A stretch of DNA of 64,000 bases from JAJXXT01 sp963764465 (GTDB lineage Bacteria > Pseudomonadota > Alphaproteobacteria > Acetobacterales > Acetobacteraceae), in contig CAVXSO010000002.1 in the NCBI GenBank assembly GCA_963764465.1, positions 620,001 to 684,000 on the forward strand, written 5' to 3'. The position numbers and the translations under genes were made by a program. Numbering within the stretch: the first letter of the stretch is position 1; each line of letters begins with the position of its first letter. The notes beneath the pieces are model-generated. The model saw only the letters and a list, made by a program, of their open reading frames with translations. It was not told where the DNA came from and made no database searches. Positions 1-8,152 of the stretch are shown piece after piece.

Positions 1-45
1 GCGGGATCGGACATCCGGGTTTTCCTGCGGGGTTGCGGCCGCCAT
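1..45 (-). CDS. possible 5' end of a divergent gene (partial)
   Basis: An ATG on the minus strand opens a frame of 15 codons (MAAATPQENPDVRSR) that runs off the window edge without a stop. A weak GGGA lies about 8 nt upstream. The 32 nt between it and the next plus-strand gene would be a divergent promoter region. The product cannot be identified from 15 residues, and the frame could be chance. Confidence 0.3.
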   Translation of the reverse strand, partial: MAAATPQENPDVRSR

Positions 46-77
46 AGTTAGTCCCGCAGCGGTGAGGGGGAAAGCCC

Positions 78-1241
78 ATGCAAACGGGGTTGGCGGAACG
101 CAGGCCCGATCCATTGGACGCGGCGCGACGGCTGGCACCCACGATCGCGGCCGCGGCGCCCGAGATCGAGGCCGGGTGCCGGCTGCCCGCGCACCTGATG
201 GCCGCGCTGCACGAGGCGGGACTTTTCCGCGCCCTGCTGCCGGCGCGGTTCGGCGGCGCGGAGATCGAGCCGCGGCACTTCGCCACGATGATGGAGACAA
301 TCGCGGCCGCGGATGCCTCGACCGCCTGGTGCATCGGCCAGGCGAGCGGCTGCTCGATGGCGGCGGCATGGATGGAGCCGGCGGCCGCGATGGAGGTCTT
401 CGGGCCGATGGACGCGATGCTGGCCTGGGGCACCGGCAGGGGGGAGGCAAGGCGCGTCGGCGGCGGTTGGATCGTATCCGGGCGCTGGGCGTTCGCGAGC
501 GGCAGCCGGAATGCGACCTGGATGGGCGGGCACGTGCAGCGCGAGGAGCATGACGGGCCGGTCGAGCGCTCCATGCTGTTCCCGCGCGCGCAGGCCACGA
601 TCACCGAGGACTGGAATGTGGTGGGGCTGCGCGGCACCGGCAGCGACACCTATGAAGTGCGGGATCTGTTTGTGCCGGAGGCGTATTCCGTGGTGCGGCT
701 GCGCCCGGCCGAGCGGCGCGAGCAAGGGCCGCTCTACCGGTTCAACACCACGCATCTCTACGCCGCGGGGTTTGCCTCCGTGGCCCTCGGTGTCGCGCGG
801 GCGATGCTCGATGCGTTTCTTGACCAGGCCACCAGCAAGGCGCCGCGCGCGACGGGCAAGGTGCAGCGCGAGAGCGCGTCGGTGCAGCGCGAGGTCGGCC
901 GCGCGGAAGGCCGGCTGGGCGCGGCGCGGGCCTTCCTGCACGCGACGCTGGGCGAGGCCTGGACCGAGGCACGGGCGGCGGCCGAGGCGGGCGCCGAGAT
1001 TTCCATGGACGCGCGCATGCGCATGCGGCTGGCGACGACCTTCGCGGCGCAGGAGGCTCGCGCGGTCTCCGAGTTCGCCTATGCCGAGGCCGGAGCGGGG
1101 GCGATCTTCACCGGCGGGCCGTTCGAGCGGCGGATGCGCGACATGCATGCGATCTGCCAGCAGGTGCAGGCGCACGCGACGCATTTCGAGACCTACGGCG
1201 CCTGGCGCATGGGGCTGCCGCCGGCGCCCCGCTTCGTCTAG
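78..1241 (+). CDS. acyl-CoA dehydrogenase-fold flavoprotein (HsaA/DszC-like monooxygenase type)
   Basis: 387 aa. The N-terminal helical domain (from about residue 20) has the 'STAWCIGQASG' stretch near 75-90. The middle domain carries 'GRWAFASGS', and the C-terminal four-helix region ends with a conserved DMHAICQQVQ block. This pattern fits the acyl-CoA-dehydrogenase-fold group that includes two-component flavin monooxygenases (HsaA, DszC) more than fatty-acid dehydrogenases, because I see no clear catalytic Glu context for acyl-CoA oxidation. The start has a strong GAGGGGG ribosome site. An extradiol dioxygenase follows 23 nt downstream, so the pair may act on a catechol-type substrate; that is inference. 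No flavin reductase is adjacent. Confidence 0.75.
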   Translation: MQTGLAERRPDPLDAARRLAPTIAAAAPEIEAGCRLPAHLMAALHEAGLFRALLPARFGGAEIEPRHFATMMETIAAADASTAWCIGQASGCSMAAAWMEPAAAMEVFGPMDAMLAWGTGRGEARRVGGGWIVSGRWAFASGSRNATWMGGHVQREEHDGPVERSMLFPRAQATITEDWNVVGLRGTGSDTYEVRDLFVPEAYSVVRLRPAERREQGPLYRFNTTHLYAAGFASVALGVARAMLDAFLDQATSKAPRATGKVQRESASVQREVGRAEGRLGAARAFLHATLGEAWTEARAAAEAGAEISMDARMRMRLATTFAAQEARAVSEFAYAEAGAGAIFTGGPFERRMRDMHAICQQVQAHATHFETYGAWRMGLPPAPRFV

Positions 1242-1264
1242 AGAGGACCAGCAAGGAGAAACGC

Positions 1265-2050
1265 ATGCTGCCCAGCCTGTTCCTCAGCCACGGCTCGCCG
1301 CTCACGCCGCTCACCGATATTCCGGCGAAACATTTCCTGGAGGGGCTCGGCGCCTCGCTGGAACGGCCGCGGGCGATCCTGGTGGCCTCGGCGCACTGGG
1401 AGACGGAGCGGCCGGAGGTCAACGCCGTTGCGGTCAACGAGACGATCCACGACTTCTACGGCTTCCCGCGCCCGCTCTACGAGTTGAGATATCCGGCGCC
1501 GGGGGATGCGAGGCTCGCGGAGCACGTGCTGGCGCTGCTGGCTGCGTCCGGCCTGCCGGGGGTGCTCGACCGGCAGCGCGGGCTCGACCACGGGGCCTGG
1601 GTGCCGCTCCTGCTCGCCTACCCGAAGGCGGATATTCCGGTGCTGCAATTGTCGCTGCAATCGCATCTGGGGCCGGCGCACCACCTGGCGCTGGGACGCG
1701 CGATCGCGGCGCTGCGGGCGGAGGGTGTGCTGGTGGTCGGCTCCGGCAGCTGGACGCATGACCTGCGCCGGTTCCGCGGCGCCGCGATCGACGCGCCGGA
1801 TACGCCGGACGTGGAGGCGTTCAGCGACTGGATGAACCGGGCGCTGCTGGAGGGGCGGACCGCAGACCTGCTGGACTATCGCCGGCTCGCCCCCTACGGC
1901 GCGCAGCAGCATCCGACGGAGGAGCATCTGCTGCCGCTGTTCGTCGCGATGGGGGCGGCGATGGGGGAGGCGGAGACGACGAAGGCGGAGCGGATCCATG
2001 CCAGCGGGACCTATGGGTTCCTGCGCATGGACGCCTACGCGTTTCACTGA
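1265..2050 (+). CDS. class III extradiol ring-cleavage dioxygenase, 4,5-DOPA dioxygenase type
   Basis: 261 aa, the usual length for the LigB/DODA (YgiD) family. Likely metal-binding and catalytic histidines are visible: H9 in LFLSHGSP, H44 in SAHWE, one in GLDHGAW, and one in the C-terminal GSGSWTHDLRR motif. The family uses Fe(II) or Zn(II) and opens catechol rings next to the hydroxyls; plant and bacterial members cleave DOPA. An AAGGAG ribosome site precedes the ATG. It follows the flavoprotein gene by 23 nt, suggesting one transcript. The physiological substrate is unknown. Confidence 0.85.
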   Translation: MLPSLFLSHGSPLTPLTDIPAKHFLEGLGASLERPRAILVASAHWETERPEVNAVAVNETIHDFYGFPRPLYELRYPAPGDARLAEHVLALLAASGLPGVLDRQRGLDHGAWVPLLLAYPKADIPVLQLSLQSHLGPAHHLALGRAIAALRAEGVLVVGSGSWTHDLRRFRGAAIDAPDTPDVEAFSDWMNRALLEGRTADLLDYRRLAPYGAQQHPTEEHLLPLFVAMGAAMGEAETTKAERIHASGTYGFLRMDAYAFH

Positions 2051-2053
2051 CGC

Positions 2054-2104
2054 AATGACGCCAGCGCCATGACGCCATCGCCATGACGCCATCGCCATGA
2101 CGGG
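2054..2104. repeat. short tandem repeat, 14-bp unit
   Basis: Two perfect copies of catgacgccatcgc (2068-2081 and 2082-2095) are flanked by an imperfect copy on each side. The repeat fills almost the whole gap between the dioxygenase stop and the next GTG. The unit contains an ATGA, so several ATGs precede the real start. It probably arose by replication slippage. Confidence 0.8.
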
Positions 2105-2110
2105 CCACCG

Positions 2111-2437
2111 GTGAGACTGCTGTTCCTGTACGGGTCGCTGCTGAACCCGGCGCTGTTCCGCCGCGTGGCCGGCGTACCGCTCGTGGGCCTCGCAGCCGTG
2201 CTGCCGGGATGGCGGCGGGTCGCGATGACCTATGGGCCCTACCCAACCCTGCGGCGCGACGCGCGGAGCATGGTCGAAGGGCTGGTGGCGCAGGTGGATG
2301 GGCGTGCGTTCGCCAAACTATCGGATTACGAGGGGCCGCGCTGGCGACTGCGCGACGTGGTGGCGGTGGTGGACGGGCGCGCCGTGCCGGCGTCGGCCTG
2401 GATCGCGGCCGGCGGCTCGCGCAGACCCTGGCCATAG
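2111..2437 (+). CDS. gamma-glutamylcyclotransferase (AIG2-like) family protein
   Basis: 108 aa. The N-terminus 'LFLYGSLLNP' is the substrate-loop signature of the gamma-glutamylcyclotransferase fold (YGSL). A Glu in 'LSDYEGPRW' occupies the usual catalytic position, and 'YPTLRRD' matches the family YP motif. Family members release 5-oxoproline from gamma-glutamyl peptides or amines; the substrate here is unknown. GTG start with no good ribosome site, directly after the tandem repeat, so translation may depend on coupling. The DSD1-type aldolase starts 10 nt after its stop. Confidence 0.75.
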   Translation: MRLLFLYGSLLNPALFRRVAGVPLVGLAAVLPGWRRVAMTYGPYPTLRRDARSMVEGLVAQVDGRAFAKLSDYEGPRWRLRDVVAVVDGRAVPASAWIAAGGSRRPWP

Positions 2438-2446
2438 GAGAAACGA

Positions 2447-3568
2447 ATGCTGCAGACGCCGCCGGCCGTGCCGGGGATGAGGGAAGAGGAGATCGACACG
2501 CCGGCGCTGGTGCTCGATCTGGACGCGTTCGAGGCCAATCTCGCGACCATGCGCGACATGCTGGCGCCGACGGGGGCCAGGCTGCGGGCACACGCCAAGA
2601 CGCACAAATCCGCGGTGATCGCGCAGCGGCAGATGGCGCACGGCGCGATCGGGCAATGCGTGCAGAAAGTGGGCGAGGCGGAGGTGCTGGCCTGGGGCGG
2701 CATCCCCAGCATCCTCGTCTCCAACGAGGTGGTGGGCGCCGGCAAGCTGGCGCGGCTCGCCGCACTTGCGACGATCGCCGAGGTCGCGGTCTGCGCCGAC
2801 GACCCGGCGCACGTGGCGGCGGCGGAGGCGGCGGCCGAGGCGGCCGGCATCCGGCTTTCGGTGCTGGTGGAGATCGACATCGGCGGCGCCCGTTGCGGGG
2901 TCGCACCGGGTTCCGAGGCGGCCGAGCTGGCGCGGCGGATCGCGGCCTCGAAGCATCTGCGTTTTGGCGGGCTGCAGGCCTATCATGGCAGCGCCCAGCA
3001 TCTGCGCCGCGCCGAGCAGCGGCATTTCGCCATCGCCGCGGCCGCGCAGGACTGCCGCCGGACCGTCGATATCCTGCGCCAGCAGGGGCTCGACTGCCCG
3101 ATCGTCGGCGGCGGCGGCACCGGAACCTTCATGCTGGAGGCGCAGAGCGGCGTCTACAACGAGGTCCAGGCCGGCAGCTACGTGTTCATGGACGCGGACT
3201 ACGCCAAGAACCTCGATGCTTCCGGCCAGGAACGTTCTCCCTTCCGCCAGTCGCTCTTCGTGCTGGCCACCGTGATGAGTGCCGCGCGCTCCGGGATCGC
3301 GGTGGTGGACGCGGGGCACAAGGCGGTGGCGGTGGAATCCGGGCTGCCGCTGGTCGCGGGGCGGGAGGGCGTGAAATATGCCGGCGCGTCCGACGAACAC
3401 GGCAAGCTGGTGATCGAGGGCGGCGCGGTGCCGAAGCTCGGTGAAAAGCTCAGACTCATCCCAGGGCATTGCGACCCGACCGTGGATCGTTACGACTGGT
3501 ATGTCGGTGTACGCGGCGGGCGCGTGGAGTGCCTGTGGCCGATCGGTGCGCGGGGGATGATGGCCTAG
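2447..3568 (+). CDS. DSD1-family PLP enzyme (D-threonine / D-3-hydroxyaspartate aldolase-like)
   Basis: 373 aa. An alanine-racemase-type TIM barrel begins with 'EIDTPALVLDLDAFEAN', and K51 in RAHAKTHKS is the PLP lysine. The C-terminal beta domain has the metal site PGHCDPT (H341 and D343) that D-threonine aldolases use with a divalent cation. Family members split D-3-hydroxy amino acids into glycine and an aldehyde, or dehydrate D-serine or D-hydroxyaspartate. An AGGAG ribosome site precedes the ATG, and spacing to the gene before is 9 nt. The exact substrate cannot be told from sequence. Confidence 0.82.
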   Translation: MLQTPPAVPGMREEEIDTPALVLDLDAFEANLATMRDMLAPTGARLRAHAKTHKSAVIAQRQMAHGAIGQCVQKVGEAEVLAWGGIPSILVSNEVVGAGKLARLAALATIAEVAVCADDPAHVAAAEAAAEAAGIRLSVLVEIDIGGARCGVAPGSEAAELARRIAASKHLRFGGLQAYHGSAQHLRRAEQRHFAIAAAAQDCRRTVDILRQQGLDCPIVGGGGTGTFMLEAQSGVYNEVQAGSYVFMDADYAKNLDASGQERSPFRQSLFVLATVMSAARSGIAVVDAGHKAVAVESGLPLVAGREGVKYAGASDEHGKLVIEGGAVPKLGEKLRLIPGHCDPTVDRYDWYVGVRGGRVECLWPIGARGMMA

Positions 3569-3592
3569 GCGTCATGTAACGCGATCTCTGCT

Positions 3593-3621
3593 TCCCTGGG
3601 TCCGCTGGCGTGCGCTAGCCT
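3593..3621 (+). promoter_or_regulatory. candidate promoter of the Hint-protein gene
   Basis: A TAGCCT box at 3616-3621 lies 27 nt before the GTG start, with only a weak -35 (TCCCTG) at the correct distance. The same TAGCNT type of box occurs before the genes at 35675 and 60873, and resembles the GCTA core of alphaproteobacterial housekeeping promoters. Confidence 0.3.
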
Positions 3622-3647
3622 GGGCGCCGACAATCGGAGGTGGCGCG

Positions 3648-5990
3648 GTGGCGAAGACGATCTCGACCCTGTTGAATCATGCGGTCGGCTACAACCTGTC
3701 AGCTGACAATCCGCTCACCATCACCTCGACCGGGGGCATCCTCGCCTCGACCGGCTCCTACGGCCTGAGCCTCGGCGGCAGCGGTATCATCTGGTCGGTG
3801 CTTCAGGAGGGCACGGTCAGCGCCGCCGGCAGCACCGGCGTGACGATCACCACGGGCAGCCTGACCAACACGGTCGGCGGGCTGATCGAGGGTGCGGCCA
3901 ATGGTGTCGTCCTCGGGGGCGCCGGCACCGTGACCAACGCCGGAACGATTGCCGGCGGCAGCTACGCGGTGTCGTTCGCCGCCGGGGCGCAGGGCCTGGT
4001 GATCGTCGATCCGGGCGCGGTGTTCTCGGGTAAGGTGCACGGCGGCAACACGGTGAGCGGCGGGACGGTTGCCAGCACGCTGCAGTTCGCCTCGGGGTTG
4101 GCGCAGGGGACGTTCGCGGGCCTCGGCTCGCACTATTCCGGGTTCGACACCTACCTCGTCACGAAGAACGCCAGCTGGCTGGTCACCGGCAGCAACACGC
4201 TCGCCGCTGGCGATACGATGACCATCGCCGGGACGGTCACCTCCAACAGCACCTTCGTCAACGCGGGCTATATCACCGGGGGCCAGTATTCCCCCATCGC
4301 GGTGCAAGGCGGCGTGTTCACCAACAGCGGCCATGTCTACAACCAGAACAACGTGGCGCTCGATCTGGTCAACGCCAGCGTCACGAACCTGGCCAGCGGC
4401 ACAATCGGCGGCAATGTCGGCGTGCGCGTGCACAACAACGCCATCCTCAACAACTATGGAACGATCAAGGCGCAGAACGAAGGCGTAAGCGCCGTCGGCG
4501 CGGGGACCGTTGTCAACCAGCACGGCGCGAGCATCGTCGGCGGCTTCTTCGGAGCGTACGCGCTGAATGGCGCCACTCTTCTCAATGACGGCTACCTGCT
4601 GGGGAGCGGAACGTTTGCCTACGATGCAGGCGTCTACGTCACCAACGCGGCCGTCATTATCAACGAGGTTGGCGCGACCATCGCTGGTGCCTTCCATGGC
4701 GCTCGCCTGGGCGCCGGTTCGGTCATCAATATGGGGCTCGTCACCGGTGGCGTCGACGGCATTCACATCGGTGGCGGCACGATGTTCAATGAAGGCATGC
4801 TCACCGGCTCGGTGGCTGGCGCAAGCCTTTATAGTCCCGGCCTCAGTAATTACGGCTTCGATATTTTCGGCACGATCAGCAACGCGGCCGGCGGAACCAT
4901 TCAGGGCGGAAGTTTTGGCGTTATCGGCTACGGCCTCGTCTTCAACGCAGGTACGATCCTGGCCGGTTCCTCGGGCTACGCGGTCAGTTTCAGCAGTGTC
5001 GGCACCCTGGCCGGCGACCTGGTTTTCCAGACCGGGGGAACGATCATCGGCAAGATCGGCGGCGGATCGACCTCGACACTCGAGTTCGCCTCCGATACCG
5101 GCACGCTCAATGGCTTCGGCTCCACGATCGTCGGCTTTTCCACCATCAAGTTCGATCCTAATTCGAAATGGACTCTTGCGGGTGCGGCCTCGGCATTCGG
5201 GCCGAGCGAGACAATCACCGGCATCGCGGTCGGGGGCACGGTCGAGCTGCAGGGGATCGTGGAGAGTCTCCAGTCGGTCAACAACGGATTGATGACACTC
5301 TCCGGCGGCACCACGCTGAACGTGCCGGGGGTCTCGATCCTCAAGGTGACGAACGACGGCGCCAATACGTTCATCACCGCATGTTTTGCCAGCGGAACGG
5401 AAGTGACGACCGCGCGCGGGCAGGTGGCGGTCGAGGCGTTGCGCGTCGGCGACAGGGTGATCACGGCGACGGGCCGGCTCGCGCCCGTCACCTGGATCGG
5501 GCACCGGCGCACCGACCTGCGCCGCCATCCCAGCCCGCACGACGTGCTGCCGGTGCGGGTAAAGGCAGGCGCCTTGGCCGAAAAGGTGCCCGTGCGCGAC
5601 CTGATCCTCTCGCCCGATCACGCGGTGCTGGTGGGCCGGCACCTGGTGCCGATCCGGCACCTGGTGAACGGGCGGAGCATCGTGCAGGAAAGCCGGGAGA
5701 GCGTGACCTACTGGCACGTGGAACTCGATCGCCACGACCTGATCCTGGCGGAGGACATGGCGTGCGAAACCTACCTCGACACCGGCAACCGCCACGCCTT
5801 CGAGGGCGAGGCGGCGATGCAGTTGCACCCGGCGTTCGGACGCGACCAGGCGCTGGCGGTCTGGCAGGCGCAGGGCTGTGCGCCGATCCTGACCGACCCC
5901 GCGGACCCCGATTTGCGGGCGCTGCATCTGCGGCTGCTGGTGCGTAGCAGCCGCCACGTGGAAGCGCTGGAGGCGGCTATCTCGGCGTGA
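3648..5990 (+). CDS. secreted beta-solenoid repeat protein with C-terminal Hint (self-splicing-type) domain
   Basis: 780 aa. Residues about 10-560 are imperfect repeats of the type 'xxNAGTIxGGxxGV', rich in Gly, Thr, Asn and Ser, as in right-handed beta-helix adhesins and autotransporter passengers. A Hint domain starts at C579 (ACFASGTEVTT), continues with 'VEALRVGDRVIT' and 'ILSPDHAVLV', and ends near residue 720. Hint domains cleave the chain at the leading Cys by N-S acyl shift. There is no classical signal peptide and no beta-barrel translocator, so type I export is possible (inference). GTG start with a good GGAGG at 3636-3640. Its 3' end overlaps the convergent ChpT gene by 14 nt. Confidence 0.82.
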   Translation: MAKTISTLLNHAVGYNLSADNPLTITSTGGILASTGSYGLSLGGSGIIWSVLQEGTVSAAGSTGVTITTGSLTNTVGGLIEGAANGVVLGGAGTVTNAGTIAGGSYAVSFAAGAQGLVIVDPGAVFSGKVHGGNTVSGGTVASTLQFASGLAQGTFAGLGSHYSGFDTYLVTKNASWLVTGSNTLAAGDTMTIAGTVTSNSTFVNAGYITGGQYSPIAVQGGVFTNSGHVYNQNNVALDLVNASVTNLASGTIGGNVGVRVHNNAILNNYGTIKAQNEGVSAVGAGTVVNQHGASIVGGFFGAYALNGATLLNDGYLLGSGTFAYDAGVYVTNAAVIINEVGATIAGAFHGARLGAGSVINMGLVTGGVDGIHIGGGTMFNEGMLTGSVAGASLYSPGLSNYGFDIFGTISNAAGGTIQGGSFGVIGYGLVFNAGTILAGSSGYAVSFSSVGTLAGDLVFQTGGTIIGKIGGGSTSTLEFASDTGTLNGFGSTIVGFSTIKFDPNSKWTLAGAASAFGPSETITGIAVGGTVELQGIVESLQSVNNGLMTLSGGTTLNVPGVSILKVTNDGANTFITACFASGTEVTTARGQVAVEALRVGDRVITATGRLAPVTWIGHRRTDLRRHPSPHDVLPVRVKAGALAEKVPVRDLILSPDHAVLVGRHLVPIRHLVNGRSIVQESRESVTYWHVELDRHDLILAEDMACETYLDTGNRHAFEGEAAMQLHPAFGRDQALAVWQAQGCAPILTDPADPDLRALHLRLLVRSSRHVEALEAAISA

Positions 5991-6624
5991 TCAGGAGCGG
6001 CGGGGTCTGATCGCCGCGCGGCGCCATCAACAGGCCGAGGCGCAGCCCCTCCCGTGCCGCGAGGAGCGCGGTGAAGGGGGGCAGCAGGGCGCGTGGCTGC
6101 AAGTTTGCGGGATGCTGGCGCAGGCGTGAAAGCGCGCTCGCGGGGTTGGCGATCGCCTCCGCGGTGCCCGGCGGCCAGCCAGCGCCAGGGCCGTCCAGCG
6201 TCACCGCGACGTCCCGTTCCGGATCGCCCTGAACCGCGACGGTGCCGCCGCGTGGCAGGCCCTCCGCGGCGAGCAGCAGCGCGTTGAGCACCACACGGCC
6301 GAATTCCGGGCGCAGGCGCGCCTGGCCAGGCAGCCCCGCGACGTTCAGCCGCACGCGGCGGTGCGCGAGCCCCTGCGCGAGAGCCGCGAGTTCCGCCACG
6401 CTGGCCGGGCCGGCGCCTTCGGCAAAGGCGGCACGATACAGGCGCAGCCGGTGCGCGAGGTCTGTCGTGGCCTCGCGCGCAAGCGCCAGTGCCTCGGCGT
6501 CCGCGCGCTCGGCGAGGTCGAGCGCGCCTGTCACGGTGCCGAGTGGGCCCGCGAGATCGTGGCACAGCCGGGCGGCGAGGGCGCCTGCCAGCGTCAGGGC
6601 ATCATTGTCGGGATCGCCGGTCAC
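5977..6624 (-). CDS. chpT: histidine phosphotransferase ChpT-like protein
   Basis: 215 aa from the GTG at 6624. H22 in 'ARLCHDLAGPLG' is the phospho-accepting histidine of a DHp helix, followed by a degenerate ATPase-like domain ('RPEFGRVVLNALLLAAEGLPRGG'). In Caulobacter, ChpT moves phosphate from CckA to CtrA and CpdR in the cell-cycle phosphorelay; the same role is inferred. This start is preferred over an upstream in-frame one at 6753 because AGAGGAG lies 5 nt before the GTG and the extra 43 residues are arginine/proline-rich and unlike the family. The last 14 nt overlap the convergent Hint gene. Confidence 0.82.
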   Translation of the reverse strand: MTGDPDNDALTLAGALAARLCHDLAGPLGTVTGALDLAERADAEALALAREATTDLAHRLRLYRAAFAEGAGPASVAELAALAQGLAHRRVRLNVAGLPGQARLRPEFGRVVLNALLLAAEGLPRGGTVAVQGDPERDVAVTLDGPGAGWPPGTAEAIANPASALSRLRQHPANLQPRALLPPFTALLAAREGLRLGLLMAPRGDQTPPLLITPR

Positions 6625-6818
6625 AGACACTCCTCTGGTGCGGGCGAAAGGCAGGACTATGGTGAAAGAGTGGGCGGGACGACGGGGCTGCAGGCGTGGT
6701 CGGGCAGGCGGGACGTCGGCGATATCCGAAGCACGAATCGGCCGGCCGCGCACGCCTCGATATCAGGCTCTATGGATCAATTAAGAGATTTGGTCACGAA
6801 TTTATTTGGAGCTCGCCG
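6625..6818. other. intergenic region between chpT and the DUF3553 gene
   Basis: 194 nt between divergent genes. Most of it is GC-rich like its surroundings, but 6768-6810 is a clear AT-rich island (ATCAATTAAG...GAATTTATTTGG) just before the DUF3553 start and likely contains its promoter. I could not fix a -35/-10 pair and saw no TTAA-N7-TTAA CtrA box. Confidence 0.4.
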
Positions 6819-7004
6819 ATGAATAAGCGTGGAGCGCAGGCCTGGCTGGAACCGGGAGTGCTCGTGCGGCATCCCGGACGGCCGGATTGGGGGCTGGGGC
6901 AGGTGCAGTCGGTCGACGGGGACCGGGTGACGGTGGGGTTCGAGCATGCCGGCAAGGTCCTCGTGAACGTGGCGGTGATACGCCTCGAGCCCGCCGATGG
7001 ATGA
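6819..7004 (+). CDS. DUF3553 domain-containing small protein
   Basis: 61 aa. The central stretch 'GVLVRHPGRPDWGLGQVQSVDG' followed by 'VTVGFEHAGK' matches the DUF3553 family, a short SH3-like beta barrel common in alphaproteobacteria and related to the RNA-polymerase-binding CarD/UvrD-tail type fold. Function is not established. The frame stays open upstream to 6696, but homology begins only at this ATG and the upstream residues look like shadow coding. Confidence 0.72.
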   Translation: MNKRGAQAWLEPGVLVRHPGRPDWGLGQVQSVDGDRVTVGFEHAGKVLVNVAVIRLEPADG

Positions 7005-7081
7005 AACGTCCTGGTGGCTTCGCGCCCGGTTGCGTGCTGCGGCTTGCGTGGTGCGGCTTGCGTGGGGCCTGATTCGGCACG

Positions 7082-8152
7082 ATGTTGCGAGCAATGAACG
7101 CGATCCCGCCGATCCCGTCCCAACCGGCCTCCTCTGGTACCGGCGCCGAGCCGGCCGCCACGCCGATGCGTGACCCGTTCGGGCGTGCCATCACCTACCT
7201 CCGCGTCTCGGTGACGGATCGCTGCGACCTGCGCTGCAGCTACTGCATGGCCGAGGAGATGACCTTCCTGCCGAAGCGGGAAGTACTCTCGCTCGAGGAA
7301 TTGGAGCGGCTCTGTGCCGCCTTCATCCGGCTGGGAACGCGCAAGATCCGCATCACGGGCGGCGAGCCCCTGGTGCGGCGCGACGTGATGCGGCTGTTCG
7401 AGCGGCTGGGGACCCGTATCGGGGATGGCCTCGACGAGCTGACGCTGACCACAAACGGCACGCAGCTGGAAAAGCATGCGCGGGGCCTCGCGGCCGCAGG
7501 CGTGCGGCGGGTGAACGTGAGCCTCGATACGCTGCGGCCCGACCTGTTCACGGAGATCACGCGGCGCGGGCGCATCGGGCAGGTGCTGGAGGGGATCGAG
7601 GCCGCGAGCAATGCCGGGCTCGCGGTGAAGATCAACACGGTCGCGCTGCGCGGGCTCAACGAGGAGGAAATCGACGACCTGCTGGCCTGGTGCGGGGAGC
7701 GCGGCCACGATCTGTGCCTGATCGAAACGATGCCGATGGGCGAGACCGGCGGCGACCGCAACGAGCACTATCTGCCGCTGTCCATGGTGCGCGCACGCCT
7801 CCGGCGCCGGTGGACGCTTTCCGAGACCGGTTACCGCACCGGCGGGCCGGCGCGCTACTACGACGTGGCGGAGACTGGAACCCGCGTCGGTTTCATCACG
7901 CCGATGACGCATAATTTCTGCGAGAGCTGCAACCGCGTGCGGCTCACCTGCACCGGCACGCTCTACATGTGCCTGGGCCAGGACGACAGCGCCGATTTCC
8001 GCAGCGTTCTGCGCGCGGGGGCGGACGACGCGGCGCTGGAGGCGGCAATCCACGCCGCGATCGCGCGCAAGCCCAGAGGGCATGATTTCGTGATCGACCG
8101 GCGGACCAACGCGCCCTCGGTTTCGCGGCACATGAGTGTCACGGGCGGCTGA
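7082..8152 (+). CDS. moaA: GTP 3',8-cyclase (molybdenum cofactor biosynthesis protein A)
   Basis: Radical SAM enzyme for the first step of molybdopterin synthesis, converting GTP to 3',8-cH2GTP. The SAM cluster is C48-x3-C52-x2-C55 (CDLRCSYC), followed by the GGEP motif. The C-terminal second 4Fe-4S site is 'FCESCNRVRLTCTGTLYMC', and the chain ends in the family Gly-Gly (VTGG). 356 aa from this ATG. The family normally starts near 'MRDPFGRAITYLRVS', so the ATG at 7166 (residue 29) is an alternative. A molybdenum-hydroxylase gene at 35675 would need this cofactor. Its end overlaps the convergent transglutaminase gene by 14 nt. Confidence 0.95.
   Translation: MLRAMNAIPPIPSQPASSGTGAEPAATPMRDPFGRAITYLRVSVTDRCDLRCSYCMAEEMTFLPKREVLSLEELERLCAAFIRLGTRKIRITGGEPLVRRDVMRLFERLGTRIGDGLDELTLTTNGTQLEKHARGLAAAGVRRVNVSLDTLRPDLFTEITRRGRIGQVLEGIEAASNAGLAVKINTVALRGLNEEEIDDLLAWCGERGHDLCLIETMPMGETGGDRNEHYLPLSMVRARLRRRWTLSETGYRTGGPARYYDVAETGTRVGFITPMTHNFCESCNRVRLTCTGTLYMCLGQDDSADFRSVLRAGADDAALEAAIHAAIARKPRGHDFVIDRRTNAPSVSRHMSVTGG

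Noticed and set aside
3699..5957. A 752-codon open frame antisense to the Hint-protein gene
   Set aside because: The plus strand encodes recognisable Hint motifs and a good ribosome site; the antisense product has no recognisable domain.
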